Source: Aplysia californica (taxonomy: Eukaryota > Mollusca > Gastropoda > Aplysiida > Aplysiidae). From it: a DNA stretch of 64,000 nt. The stretch spans positions 945,298 to 1,009,297 of the forward strand of contig NW_004797428.1 of assembly GCF_000002075.1 (NCBI RefSeq), written 5' to 3'. The notes beneath the pieces are model-generated. The model had not been told where the DNA came from. It searched no databases and worked only from the letters and a program-made list of their open reading frames with translations. Within the stretch, counting starts at the first letter, position 1; each line of letters begins with the position of its first letter. Shown piece by piece: positions 45,722 through 59,700 of the stretch. The position numbers and the translations under genes were made by a program.

Positions 45722-46135
45722 GGGGCTCCCGTGGCTTTATAGAGGTTAAGGTGTTCGCCTCTCATTCAGTACAGGTCCCGAGTTCGTATCCAGGTAGCGA
45801 AGGGAAAAAATTCTTCTCTAAAATTGCCTCCTTTCACCTCCTTTCCTGCTCTCTAGCAATGATCTGTCGTCTGCTTTCGTCTCCCCTTTCTGCCCCACCC
45901 CCTCACCTCCCCTGGGCTCCTGACTCTTTCTGCAGCCTTTCTTCTACTGCTACTCCATGGCTCCTTCTTACTGCTGTCTTTCAGCCACAACCCTGATCTT
46001 GCAGTAGGAAAGATCTTCACCTAGCCCTCTCGGACACGGGCGAAAAATCTCGGAGGTCCCCTTTGCAAGTAGCGCACGTTAAAAATCCCTTTGTTGTCTA
46101 AATCGATAAAAGCTATGGCTTCGGCCGCCACCTGG
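45722..46135 (+). mobile_element. SINE-B copy lacking the tail
   Basis: Head CCCGTGGCTTTATAGAGG and GAGTTCGTATCC, then the complete body to GGCTTCGGCCGCCACCTGG. It stops before the shared tail, which is unusual because target-primed insertions normally lose the 5' end. The tail was probably removed by a later deletion. Confidence 0.75.
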
Positions 46136-46544
46136 ATCATTTAATCGAATAGAGGTCATAAGTCAACATTTAATAGAATTTGAAAACTTTAACGCACTGA
46201 AAGCCAATAACTTTGCTCTCTTGTCTTGCCTTGTTATACTGCCCAAGATGCTATAATATTCATTCATGCGCCGTTATGTGCCTGTGAAAGCGTACATTAT
46301 GGTCTTTAAAAGACATACATGACTGAACGCAGGGTCGGCAAAAACTGTAGGCCCATTAATTATAGATTAAAGAATTAGATTATCCAATGTCCGTAACTTA
46401 GGTAGGCTGACAGTGCTATCCAATTGAGTAACAACACTGCGACGCGTGCGATGCTCTGATCCAAATAAAGCCTATTAAGTTTTGAGCCTCGTTTGGGTTT
46501 ATAATGGTCTCTTTGCTCTCTCTTTTTGAGCGTTTTTCTGACTG
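46136..46544. other. Intergenic DNA, nothing recognised
   Basis: No supported feature. Confidence 0.4.
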
Positions 46545-46891
<347 letters not shown>

Positions 46892-47179
46892 GTTATAATC
46901 TATCTATCCCTCTCTCATCATCCCTGCGAGCTGAAAGCTGTGTGGCGTTGCTTATGACCACTCTCAATATAGGTCTACTGATTAATCATGTCTATGTTAA
47001 TCACGTTTTGCTTATTTCAATAACTTATGCCAAAACGACAAGGTAGCAGTAGGTATAAGTAGGTAATTTGATTTGAACCCTTTCATTCTGCAGGATTTCC
47101 AGTAGTCTTTGCGCAAGATCAGTTCATTGCTGACCTCATAACAACAGAAGTGGTAACGAATGGAAAAGGCTTTGTTTGT

Positions 47180-47340
47180 TTTAGTAAGTGTTTTACGCAT
47201 TTGCAACACAATAAGGTCATTTAAGTGCCGAAGATTAGAAGTGTTACAAGAGGGTAACGAACACACAAAAAAAGAAAGAGGGGAGATAAAGACGACAGAT
47301 GTTTGATAGGAAAGAAGAGGCAAACCGCACCAGAGCACCT
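47180..47340 (-). mobile_element. SINE-A copy, minus strand
   Basis: Inverted tail (TTTTACGCATTTGCAACAC), then GAAGATTAGAAGTGTTACAA and GCAAACCGCACCAGAGCACC. 5' truncated at its right end. Confidence 0.7.
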
Positions 47341-47398
47341 TTATGGCGGCACTGGTGAAATCAAACATGTCATCATCATTGCAGGGGTTGAAAAGTGT

Positions 47399-47452
<54 letters not shown>
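47399..47452. repeat. (TG)n microsatellite
   Basis: About 27 TG units between a SINE-A and a SINE-B copy. Confidence 0.95.
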
Positions 47453-47455
<3 letters not shown>

Positions 47456-47469
47456 ATTTGTTTGTTTTT

Positions 47470-47685
47470 GTAAGTGTTTTACGGCACTCGCAATGCATAA
47501 GGTCATGTATGAGCGCGCGGGACACGTTAAACATGTTTAGATGGTAAGACATTTTGAATTTTGCTCGGGTACCGGCCGAAGCCTACTAGCTCTGATCGAT
47601 TTTAGACCACCAAGCTATTTTTAACGTGCGCAACTTGCACGCGGGACCCCCGAGATGTTTCGCTCTTGTTCGTAAAGGCCAGCAA
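47470..47685 (-). mobile_element. SINE-B copy, 5' truncated
   Basis: Inverted shared tail (GTTTTACGGCACTCGCAATG), then GGCCGAAGCC, TTTTAGACCACCAAG and GGGACCCCCGAGATGTTTCG, the reverse complement of the SINE-B 3' half. Confidence 0.7.
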
Positions 47686-48410
47686 TTATTATACGGTCGT
47701 TAAAACGCGCAGCGGGGTAAATTGCGCAGAATAAATATATTAATCTTACCGAGCTTTTCGGACACACACGGGCACGTCCAGCTTGACTAGATCTCTATAA
47801 TGATAATATAGGTTTTGAGTGCGGCATGTTGTCATAGTTTTGGCTGCTGTCTGCAGAGCCAAATCCTGCGGTTGTCCTTTCTGAGATCTTATCACTTATC
47901 GCTCATCAAAGATTCTCTACTACAAGATCTTTGGTACCCCTTCCAGTGAGATTATATAGAATTCGAAGATCCTTGACCAAAATAGAGAATCGTTTCCTTG
48001 ACCCCCTTCTTTTACGTTTACCTTCCCCTCGGCTCGTAGAGTTTGGTTACAGAGAGCCTGTAGCAGTGTCTGCACGGAGCTTATTAGGGTGGACACTACA
48101 TTGATACCGATCTAAGACTGAGAGACTGACCGTTACAACGTGAACAGTTAAGTAGAGGTCACCTGGACACTAGACACGTGGGGCGTGGGGGGAGAGGGGG
48201 CTGTGATGAGGAACAAGGGAAATAACTGCATAAATATATTCCAGGAATCAAGGGAAGCTACCCATATTACTAACGAAAGCAAGGCCCACATAGGTAGTTA
48301 TTTTTTGTATCCAAAAAGAATAGATCTACATTTGAGGTAACTAAATTCAAGCCCTTCCGTGGAAGATGAAGGGAGAGAGGGGAGGGGGAAGAGTGAAACG
48401 GGATAGATAG
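47686..48410. other. Intergenic DNA, nothing recognised
   Basis: Mixed composition, no exon or element ends identified. Confidence 0.4.
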
Positions 48411-48417
48411 ATAGATA

Positions 48418-48466
<49 letters not shown>

Positions 48467-48492
48467 CGAGCGAGAGAGAGAGAGAGCGAGAG

Positions 48493-48563
<71 letters not shown>
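48411..48563. repeat. (GA)n microsatellite with GCGA interruptions
   Basis: About 150 bases of GA repeats preceded by GATA units. Confidence 0.95.
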
Positions 48564-48567
<4 letters not shown>

Positions 48568-49582
48568 TCAAGCTTCTTTATGACATCGTAAAAAAAACCC
48601 CAACAAAAATTGCTCTCCTAACGATCATTTATCCAAATTCCCTCCTTTCCAACAGCGTGCGTGATCACATCGATCACTACTATCGTGTGAGTGGTCGCGA
48701 GGACAGCTCATCTGCAGAGGTTACTTTAGAATTCTATTTATAAGTATAAGCAGGTCGTTGGCCTAACCAAGGGTCACACAAAATCGGTCTGCAAGTTATA
48801 TCCGGTGACCAGTAGAGGATCGGTTCGGTTCGTTTTCTGGCGGTTTTGGTCAACACTCGTAAAATAGACCACTGCCCTAACCCAACGTATTAAAAATTTA
48901 TGTTATTATGGTCTCTTCCCAAACCGATCACCCGACGAGCGACCATGAAAACAATACGCATTTGTTGTACAAGGTCATCATCGGTTTCGTCGGTTTTGCC
49001 CCTCCCGTAGAGAACACAGCTAGATCTACCCCAAACCGAATAAACCGAACCGAATTGATGGTGCCAATTGTCACTTCCAAAGCTGGCCCGCGAGGGTCCC
49101 GAGGTCAGTACTTGTCTGCCCCCCACTGCCATATTATGCCCCTATCACACGTAGTGAAAGTGAGGGGGAAAAAAACAGATTTGGCAGATATGTAGACTAG
49201 TTAATGTGGCGTACTCAGGAATTGCATGGTCACCAAAATAATTAAATGATACAATTTTATCATACGCCTACTGTGCAACTGAAACATACCTTTACCAACT
49301 TTTCTCTGTATTTCTAATAAATGCATTCAGTACCGTCTATGATAATATTGTACAGGACCAAAATCCGACCAGCTCTTGGCATTTTCTCAATTCTCCAAAC
49401 CTGAGTTTAAAAAAAAGCTACAACAAACAAATGAAAAAAGCTCAAACAAAAAACAAACCAAACTCATGATGATACCTGATCTAGATCTAGACCACCAATC
49501 CAGAAACCCAGAGTTTAAAAATATTTAACAAATTATGACTCCTGATCTAAACCACCGTACGTTCAGCGCCACCGGCCACCGG

Positions 49583-49590
<8 letters not shown>
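48564..49590. other. Intergenic DNA, possible MITE near 48817-49062
   Basis: ATCGGTTCGGTTCG near 48819 and AACCGAACCGAATTG near 49050 are inverted relative to one another and might be ends of a roughly 245-bp element. No target duplication was found, so it is not called. Confidence 0.25.
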
Positions 49591-49624
<34 letters not shown>

Positions 49625-49705
49625 CATACACACACACACTCACACACACAGACACAAACACAAGCACAAACACAACATACACCCACACACACTCACACAC
49701 ACACA

Positions 49706-49753
<48 letters not shown>
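49591..49753. repeat. (CA)n microsatellite, interrupted
   Basis: CA repeats with TACACA, GACACAAA and CTCACA interruptions. Confidence 0.95.
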
Positions 49754-49758
<5 letters not shown>

Positions 49759-50116
49759 AAACATTGAAACTCCCCTTGAATATTTTCCCCAAAAGCAGAA
49801 GTGCGTTATGTATACTTGTACAGCGATACATTTCCTTATAATTATATAGTAGGCTATAATTAACGCGTTACAAGCTGTAACTCAAAAACACACACGTTAC
49901 CATCATCGAACTCAGTGTATTGTTGGTTGAAATATACACACATAGTGGGATACTGACAACTGCATGATTAAAAAGACAAAACGAAATAGACTGAAGTGGA
50001 CACTTTTATTTACCCAATTAGAAGTTGTGTCATGTAGAGTAGCCTTCTTTTTAACTTCTTTTGCTTTTTCAAGATACGTGATAAGCATCGTTGTATTTTA
50101 TAATGTATAATGTGCA

Positions 50117-50117
50117 T

Positions 50118-50204
<87 letters not shown>

Positions 50205-50206
50205 GA
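50117..50206. repeat. (CA)n(TA)n compound microsatellite
   Basis: About 16 CA units followed by a long TA tract. Lies about 550 bases before the ACADM start codon. Confidence 0.95.
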
Positions 50207-50755
50207 AAAACAGACGCTGGGAATTACGTCAGCGTACACATGCTTTAACTAACAAGCTGTATTCAATTATAATTGTACAGGCCTAACTGTGGTATTAATT
50301 ATACAAACACTTGTTAACCACATAATGCATCAAGTTTCAATGATCAATAAAACGAAACAAAAATTAGGCTACGAGTTTGTGTGACAGTTCTCGTGAACTT
50401 TGCCCAGATAGTCCAGATTCAGCGTCTATTACAGTGTGGTTTTAAAAACCAGCAAAACTAAGAACTCGCTCTCTCAGCCCCCAGTTAGTCAAATAAACTT
50501 TCATGTCGTCAATGCAAGGGAACAAAAACCCTTAAAATATTTGTTTACTTTGAGTATCACCTTAGACATTGAAGATTTAAAGACAATTGAAACAGCTTCA
50601 CCTTAAGGGTAAAAAAAAAAAAATCATATTTAGAATTGATAGATCTAATACAAACCGGGGTTATATTATTACAAAACCGAACGAAAGTACGAACGAATAG
50701 AAGGCCACCAAGTTACATCAACATAGAGAGAAAAAGGACGAAATTCACAAGAATA

Positions 50756-53700
50756 ATGGCTTCATTAGTGAGAAAGGTAAGCAGCAGAACATTGACGACC
50801 CCTTTTCACCGCTGTCGGTTTACTGAGCATATTAAGTCTTTCACTTAAGAGAGAGAGAGAATATGTGCGTTGACTCTTCTGGCTCGTCTACTAACGTACG
50901 TGAACGTAGGCCGCTCCGGTTCGACTGTTCACGCACGAACGAACAAGAAGACGAAGCCGATGAGGGAAACACCGCACTGACCACCGCGGCGATAAGACCA
51001 AGAGCGGATGATAATAATACTACTGTACTACTAGATCTAGATCTAGATCTAGATAATAAGTCTATCAAGTTTATGAATGGAATGAAAATGAGAAATAAAT
51101 ATCTTCATGGCATCACAATATGCCTGGTTTTGTTTTGTGTATCGAGTTCCGGGTGATCTTATACATAAGTTTAGGGCTACTTTAGTTTAGGGCCACCTCT
51201 ATTCTCACCCGGGATGAGAATAGTGCAGGCTAGTCTTTTGGCTATTCTCACCCGGTGCGCGTTCACTGTTATAGCCTAGATCTAGGCCAACAAATTTTGC
51301 GTTCACCCTAAACCACAGAATTCTACACTGTGATAACAGAAAAATTGTAGAATTCTGTGCCGTGAACAAACGTTCCATTACAACTGTAGCCTACTAAAAG
51401 CGTACAATTTTGTATGTGGGCAGTGGAGAGAGAGAGAGAGAGAAAGAGACAGAGAGAGGAGTAGCGTGAGAACTTCCGGTAAAAACAAAATGGCGACCCG
51501 CGTAGTTCGGCTCGATTCGAAAAGTTAAATAGCCGTAGCATCTTTGTAGACAACCAAATTAATTTACTTTTGTGTTTTAACATCATTTTTTAACTTTATT
51601 TTGGTCAATTTGAACGTCCACACCGATAGACAGTATTCAGAAAGAGACAGAGAGAGAGAGAGAGAGGGGAGGAGTAGATCTTGCGAGAACTTCCGGGCAA
51701 AACAAAATGGCGACCCGCGTAGTTCGGCTCGATTCGAACAGTGAAATAGCCATAGCATCTTTGAAGACGATCAAATTAGCTTACTTTTGTGCTATAACGT
51801 AATTTTTTCTTGGCTTTTATCAATTTGATCATCCACACCGATAGACAGTATTCCAAAACGCTGTGTCTACGTACACGGCTACCGTGTACCTAGCCTCGGA
51901 GTCTACGTACACGGTAACCGTGTACGTAGCCACTGGGTCTACGTACACGGTAACCGGGCACGTAAGCTAGCCTCAGTGTCTACGTACACGGTAACCGTGT
52001 ACGTAGCCACTGGGTCTACGTACACGGTAACCCGGCACGTAAGCTAGCCTCGGTGTCTACGTACACGGTAACCGTGTACATAGCCTCGGGGTCTACGTAC
52101 ACGGTAACCGGGTGTGTAGTCTCAATGTCACACACACAGGGTAACCGGGTATTAAATTTCGTTGTGTGTGTGTGGGGGGGGGGGGCCTTGAGCTAGTGCT
52201 TTGCTCTCTTCATGACGTTGACCTTTTTCATTTTTCACCGTGTAGTTCCAATATCACACACACGGTACCCGGGCGCGTAGCGTCAGGGTCTACGTACACG
52301 GTAACCGGGTGTGTAGTCTCAATGTCACATACACGGTAACCGGGCGCGTAGCCGCAATATCTACGTACACGGTAACCGTGTACGTAGACACTCCGATTCC
52401 AAAATGAGGAAAAGCAGGTCTTGTTTCGCACCGGGTGAGAATAGCCTACGCTGGCAAGTCTCACCCGGGGTGAGAGGTAGATCGTTTTTCTATTCTCACC
52501 CCGGATGAGAATAGCCACTTCCTTAGTTTAGCTCGTTAAATGCTTGATTGAGTATTTTCCAATTGAGCACTTCTGAAACGAGCGACCACTATCAGATCTG
52601 GATCAAAATTCTATGTCATCAAGATTATACTCAATGGCTTCCAAAATCATGATGGAAGACTGAAAACCACTGTTATACGATCTGTTCATGACAAAATTAC
52701 GGTAGTTTGCACATTTTTACGCCCAGTTCAAAGTTTTGAAGGTCTAAGTCGGGGATTAGTAGACTTTGGGAATTTAACGTGCTAAAGTATAAGATCACCG
52801 AGTTCCGGAACTGTTGTTCCGACCTTTTAGATCTAATAAAAAATTATTTTAATTTGGATTCTTATCTTAGGTCTAACTTATAAATCTAACTAGATTCTAG
52901 ATCTAGATCTAGATATATCTAGATGTATTACAAAGCCTCAAATAAGGAAGTGGCTATTCTCATCCGGGGTGAGAATAGAAAAACGATCTACCTCTCACCC
53001 CGGGTGAGACTTGCCAGCGTAGGCTATTCTCACCCGGTGCGAAACAAGACCTGCTTTTCCTCATTTTGGAATGCTGTCTATCGGTATGGATGATCAAATT
53101 GATAAAAGCCAAGAAAAAATTACGTTATAGCACAAAAGTAAGCTAATTTGATCGTCTTCAAAGATGCTATGGCTATTTCACTGTTCGAATCGAGCCGAAC
53201 TACGCGGGTCGCCATTTTGTTTTGCCCGGAAGTTCTCGCAAGATCTACTCCTCCCCTCTCTCTCTCTCTCTCTCTCTCTGTCTCTTTCTGAATACTGTCT
53301 ATCGGTGTGGACGATCAAATTGACCAAAACAAAGTTAAAAAATGATGTTAAAACACAAAAGTAAATTAATTTGGTTGTCTATAAAGATGCTACGGCTATT
53401 TTTAACTTTTCGAATAGAGCCGAACTACGCGGGTCGCCATTTTGTTTTGACCGGAAGTTCTCGCTCTACTCCTCTCTCTCTCTTTCTCTCTCTCTCTCTC
53501 CACTGCCCACAGACAAAATTGTACGCTTTTAGTAGGCTACAGTTGTAATGGGAACGTTTGTTCACGGCACAGAATTCTACAATTTTTCTGTTATGTACAC
53601 AGTGTAGAATTCTGTGGTTTAGGGTGAACGCAAAATTTGTTGGCCTAGATCTAGGCTATAACGGTGAACGCGCACCGGGTGAGAATAGCCAAAAGACTCG

Positions 53701-56700
53701 CCTGCACTATTCTCACCCCGGGTGAGAATAGAGGTGGCCTCAAATAAACATGAAATAAATCTAGATATTTTGTCTGCTTTGTTCTCAGCTTTCATGGCGT
53801 ATCAACCCAATTGTCCAGTCCTTTCGGGCTCTCAGCACAAAGCCAGGAACAGCGACATCAGGAGAAGCAAACGAACAGAATTTCGGAGGAATTAATTTTC
53901 GTAAGTGGAGAATTATTAGAATTAAGTGGTCTCATAAATGTAAGAAGTGAATGAGTGGGACAAAATAATTATGGTGGTGTCAATTGCCACAGAGTGACGC
54001 AGTGATAATTGACGCCAGCGTCAATTGCCACCAAGTAAATTGGAGCTCTTTTGTGTTTGTGAGTAGATCTAGCCTGTATGTGCTCGGTGTTCTGCGTTCG
54101 TGAACTTCCGACACACGCCTCTCTCTTTGCCCCTGTGTTGTGTGGGGGCGGGGGTCTCTCTCTCTCTCCCTAACCTAACCCCTGTCCCCCGGATTTATGT
54201 TCCCCGATATATATATATACCGTATTTCTGCTTGATTTTGTGTGCGTTTGTGGCCTACTTCTAGAATCTCCTGTGTTGGTTCTACTCCGAAGCATAGGCT
54301 AGCCTACATCTCATTCAAAACACGCCAAGTTGAAGTCGGAAGCTCTAGATAATCGTCGAATGAAATTAGAAAAAACAAATTGACCCACTTAGACGTAAGG
54401 AGCTCGAAAGGATAGCCAAGAAACAAGACTTTCATTTTACTGTAAACAGAATCTTTCAAATGAGCTTGAATTTATGCAAAATGATATTCCCTGATAAAAA
54501 TAAGGTTATTGATAGTTTTGAATACCATCGTGCAGGTAAAAAAGAAGAATTTGAGTGCAAAACATTCGGAAATTGACCTACCGGTATACTATTTTCCTTT
54601 TGAACCTCAGAATATGTGTAACTACTTGTTTTTTATGACTTATCAACTTATGAAAGGGGGTTAGATCTAGATCTAACTATCCATGTGTTCGTAACTCATT
54701 ATGAATAGAAAGCTATAAGATAGAGCGTTGTTTTCAGACTTGACACTGCGTCACTTAGTGGCAGTAGAAATAAATGGTCTGAATTCCAGTCATTTTGTCA
54801 CACTGATGCAGTCAAGACGTCACAGCCATCTCCTCACGTCCCAAATCCTCAAGGTTGAATGGAGACAGTCATTTCATAGCAGGGGGGGATTTGGCACCGT
54901 CTCTTTTACTTTATTTCATTGTAATTCTTTATCTGATTTGATGCTTGGCTTGACTTTTTTTTTGGGGGGGGGGGTGTGAATCATCGTGCCTACCTGTTCA
55001 GCTACATTGTTCATAAATATTTCTTGACGATATTAAAATCTATCGAGTCAGATCAACAAAGTTCTGTTAAAAATAAATTAGCTAATAGAAATGTACGTAC
55101 TGCAATTTTGCTAAAAGCTAGACCCTTACTTTCAAGCAAAGCCTTACTAATTCTCTACCACACATTGTTTTTTGCCTTATTTAAACTATTGCTCAGCAAT
55201 AGAACAGTTTGGAGGAAGATTTAATTTACATTAATAATTTAAAATCAGGCCTCTATATATATAACTTCCAAAACAACCCACAAAAAGCTTAAGGCTGGTC
55301 CTCGAAAACTCTACTAGCACAAAACAATTTTGGAGAGATATATTATAAGCGAAGTCATTTCGTCTCACATAACTGGGGTGTGACGAGATGACCGTGTGAC
55401 GAAAAGACTGGTTGCCAGAAGTAATGCCTTTTGAGGAGCTCACAAGGACATGTTACAGAATTAAAAGTTTTCTGTTCAACATTTCATTTTGTAGTTTATG
55501 ACTGGATTAAGTTCGATAAAATTATGACCAACCAAAGTCAAAGTAGAAAGCTGCCACGCATTTAAGTTGCAGGGTGAGATCTTATTAATGTTTGCACACA
55601 GAATGGGATAGAGCTTCATGGACTTCCAAGTTAAATTTAATGAAGCAAAACAGAGATCAGATGTCAGTTTGACAAGAGTGTATAAAACCCGACCTGATCC
55701 AAACTCATGCTTGGAAACCTCTTTAGGTCCATAAATTTGTGATGTAAGCTTAATTTAACTCATTCGCTACCGGCTCAGCTAAGTGACTTCACTACTCCAA
55801 GCCACCACCGACGGCTCGAGAACTGACCTATAATTCTAGTTTGAATTTTATTCTTATCCACTTATCCATGTTTAATTAAAGGTTATGATATAACATTGAC
55901 TTCCGGATCAAGCGTTTCCACCGAAAATCGGAAGTTTTGATTCAGTTTTGAAACTCGATTTCGAAGTTTATGCGACTTTGTTTTATCGCGATGCCCAAAT
56001 TATAGCCCAGACATCAGTCTTAGTACTTTTACACAACAAAATGTATAATTATTTTGCTTACAAAAGAAATGTAGCTCTTCTTTAGAATATTGATACTATT
56101 GGATTCAAATTGCAATTGCTCTGCTATTGAGAAATCAATATTTTTCAGTGCAAGATCTAGATCTAAATTGTCAAAATATTTTTTTCTCCCTAAAATCACT
56201 ATTTTTTGGGTGACATTACACCAAAAGTATCAATCACGACGTGTAGATTTATTCCAAATGCCATTTTGAATAATTCCATGCAAAATACAAGTGTTTTTTC
56301 TGTTTGTGAATGCATCTTGTTCTTTTTCAAGACACAAAATTTTTTTTTTTTTTCAATATCGGATGTTATGATCCAAATGTACAAATTTTGTGGAATGTAT
56401 GTAAATAACTGCAAATTTTTCACTATTTTCCAGTTCTATATTCATTTATGGTTATTTTGGTGTATCATTTGACTAGGTGCAAACATATTTTTTGAGTTTC
56501 CCCACAGAAGATTAATTTTTCTTTTCAAATTTTATCCGCATCCAAGCGAAATTGTGTTGCATAATCACCTCTTACAGGAACCAAAGTTCAAAAATACACA
56601 AACAAACATTACTGATGTATTGTACTTATCCTATTGAACATCTTGGTGCACAATATGTTGATATTTATTAGAATTTGTGGTATCAGAGACCTTTGAACTG

Positions 56701-59700
56701 TGCACTAGTCATCATGTCATTTCGCCCTCCTGAAAAAAAGTCGTCCTCAAGCCAAAAATAATATATAGCGAATGAGTTAATGTGGATGGCCATAAGCTTA
56801 TTTTCCCACCTTTGAAGAGATAATTGTCGCATGATATTATCTGTGTATACTAAAGTGTCTCTTTTTCTGCCATTGTTTCAAAGGCTGTTGCATTTGTTTA
56901 TTTCAGAGTAAGCTTTAGTTTAAGATTTAGATTTTGCTAATTGCTGCAACTGTTCTTTTCCAGAATTATCCCCAGAACAAAATGAATTCAAAGAAACAGC
57001 CCGAAAATTTGCCAGAGAAGAAATTATTCCTAAGGCAGCAGAGTATGACAGAACGGGAGAGGTACAAGCTTTTTGTTTTTGTGTTGGGGACCTTGTTTCT
57101 GCAGGATTTAAAGTTATGAAGAGTACTCAGATCTGTCAGATTGTCTGTAAAAAATTGTATTCTTCTATGCTTTTACTTTGTCTTGTCAGTAAGGAATTGT
57201 TTGCAGCCTTTTGATTTTGAATCTGAAATTGAAAGCTACTATCATGAAGGAGTTTTGGTCTTTCAGTATGTTTCTTTAGTTTTGGATGTTTATATTAATG
57301 TCTCTCTGATGAGACTCTTCAGTGTATCAGTTTTTAAAGAATTTTTCAGTCTTTTTTTCCCCCAAAGGAACTGGAAAATTAAATTTCTCATATTTTGCAA
57401 AACTGCTTCACAGTTATTTATATATTTTTTCAACACCAAATGGAGAAAAAAAATGTCAGTAACATAGAAAAGGATTTTAATTTTTTCAAATTTTATGGTT
57501 GAGTTGCCATTCTTGATGAACCCAGATAATTTAAAATACTAGAAAAGCCAGTGTGCGGGAGGCCAATGTGTCTATACTTTGACCCAGGGGTCACCAAAAC
57601 TTTTTTCAAGGTGGGCCGGATAACTGAGGGAATTCTGAGCTTGGATCGGTGACTTGTTTCGCTCAGGACAGTACACTGGATACATTAAATAACACAACCA
57701 ACTTCTTGATTTATCAGAAAGAATATAATGAAACACTGAAGCAGCTGATGATAGGAAATAATATGCCAATGAAAGATTTGTCACATTAAAGCCAAGTGAG
57801 TGATGCATTAGCTAGAAGGTGTGAAGTCTATAGAAGGATGCTTAATTTGCTTAATAGTAGAGGTCAATATAATGCTTGAAATATTAAAGTGATCAAGTCC
57901 CGTGCATAATGCAAACACACATCTCTTAGATTTATTTTTCCCGCACAGTGGCCTGGCAACAGGCCAGATGAACCGACCCATGTCCTGCGGGTCGGAGTTC
58001 GGTGACCCCTGCTTTGACCCATAACGTTTCTCTTCAGTGTAAAAGTAGAGTCTATGACTTTTGACAACAGGGATTGTCTGGGTCTTATTCAGAGATGGTT
58101 TTTTTCTGTTTTCGTTTCCGTTTTCTTCACTAGTAGAGCAGTTATCATTCTAAGCATTTGTTTTTGATTTATCACTGTACAATTTGTGTCTGTGTGTCTA
58201 TTAGCTTTTTATTTTTGTTGGCAAACTATATAACTTCTTAAATTTTCAGGTATTTTCTCCAATACCCAGTGGCATCCCTGCTGATCATAACAGCAGTGTG
58301 ATTTTATAAAATTGTAAAGTGTATAGAACTTGCTGTTGAGTGGGAATTTGCGCTATACAATGCTACTATTTTTACTTCTTCCTTTTATTATTATTGTTAT
58401 TATTGTTATTATGTTTGTTGTAAAACTATTATTAATACTATTATTATTTTTGCTGTTGTTGTTGTTATCATCATCTTCATCATTCTTCTTTTTCTTCTTC
58501 TTCTCCTCCTCCTCCTCCTCCTCCTCCTGCTCCCCCCCTCCTCCTGCTCCTCCTTTTATGTGTGTATATATTGATTGTGGTCACACTGTGCTGAATGAAG
58601 ATTGCTGTGACAATGTCGTATGTTTCAGTACCCATGGGAGGTCATCAAGAAGGCGTGGGCTCTTGGGCTGATGAACTCTCACATTCCTGAGGACTGCGGT
58701 ACATTTTGTTGTGCCTTTGTATTGTTTATTGCTACCTCTATAAAGGTTCATTTGCAGCGTATTTATACTTAAAATAGAAACGTCACAGTGAAAATTTTTG
58801 AGGGGGAACCAAGCGAAAGCTTATGTCATGTTGGTCCTTTGTTGTTTTTACGATTTGAATTTTGTTTTTTGGCTCTTTTTTCATTTATGTGAGCCGTTTA
58901 TTCTTATTTCACGGAAGTGTTTAAAGTTTGTCTGGGGATATTTGTAATTCAAAGTTAAATTTTGATTCTACTATTAATTTCGAAAAAAAGAAAAGCAACT
59001 ATTTATTTCCAAGTTTTGTGTTTTTATCCAACTGTAAATGTTGACCATTATTGATATTGTCTTTTTCCTTCCTCCGCCTGATATATAGATACAATAGGCC
59101 AAACCAATTCAGTGGGTGGTCGGCAGGTGCTCTTGTGTGGTTTGCTCCTATTTTCCTATCCAACATCTATCATCCTTATCTCCCCTCCTTTTTTGTATTA
59201 GTTACTCTCTTGTAACACCTCTAATCTTCGGCACATATGCAACCTATTGCGTTGCAAGTGCCGCAAAGCTCTTTCTAAAACTTAAAAAAAAGAAATTCAG
59301 TTGTTTCATTTTTGTTTTTTTGTTTTGTTTCTGTTCAGGTGGCCTTGACCTGGGCATCCTGGAGTGCTGCACCATCACGGAGGAGCTGGCCTATGGCTGC
59401 ACGGGTATTCAAACAGCCATCGAGGCTAACTCTCTCGGGGTGAGACGACATATAATACTGATGATACTGCACAGCGCTGGGGGATCTACACTGACTTTGA
59501 TAAATCAGAAAAATAGTGATACTGATAATAATAATGATGATAATAATTTAATCTTACTAATATGATGATGATAATAATAATATTATAATACAAATTATAA
59601 TAATGGTTATAATACAAGCTCTGCAGCATGCTGTATGTGTTTCACATCTATTACCTCCAAGTAGACCCCAGAATGCAAAAATGGACAAAGGCGGAAGTGG

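Larger units (their letters stand above)
51191..53739. mobile_element. Large foldback element in ACADM intron 1
   Basis: Left arm 51191-52525 and right arm 52944-53739 are inverted copies around a roughly 418-bp spacer. Without the nested insertion (51850-52404) the left arm is about 789 bp, close to the right arm's 796. From outside in, each arm has a near-palindrome CTATTCTCACCCSGGRTGAG...GAATAG, a stem built on GTAGAATTCTG, a GA tract, two tandem roughly 225-bp modules each with AACTTCCGG...AAAATGGCGACCCGCG, and another CTCACCCGGGGTGAGAG palindrome. No transposase; terminal duplication not identified. Arm similarity is high, which suggests youth or gene conversion. Confidence 0.8.

Noticed and set aside
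48817-49062. Possible MITE with GGTTCGGTT ends
   Set aside because: Only about 12-15 bp of inverted similarity, no target duplication and no second copy seen.
49535-49849. His/Thr-rich open frames
   Set aside because: CA microsatellite artefact; the same holds for the frames at 61411-61682.
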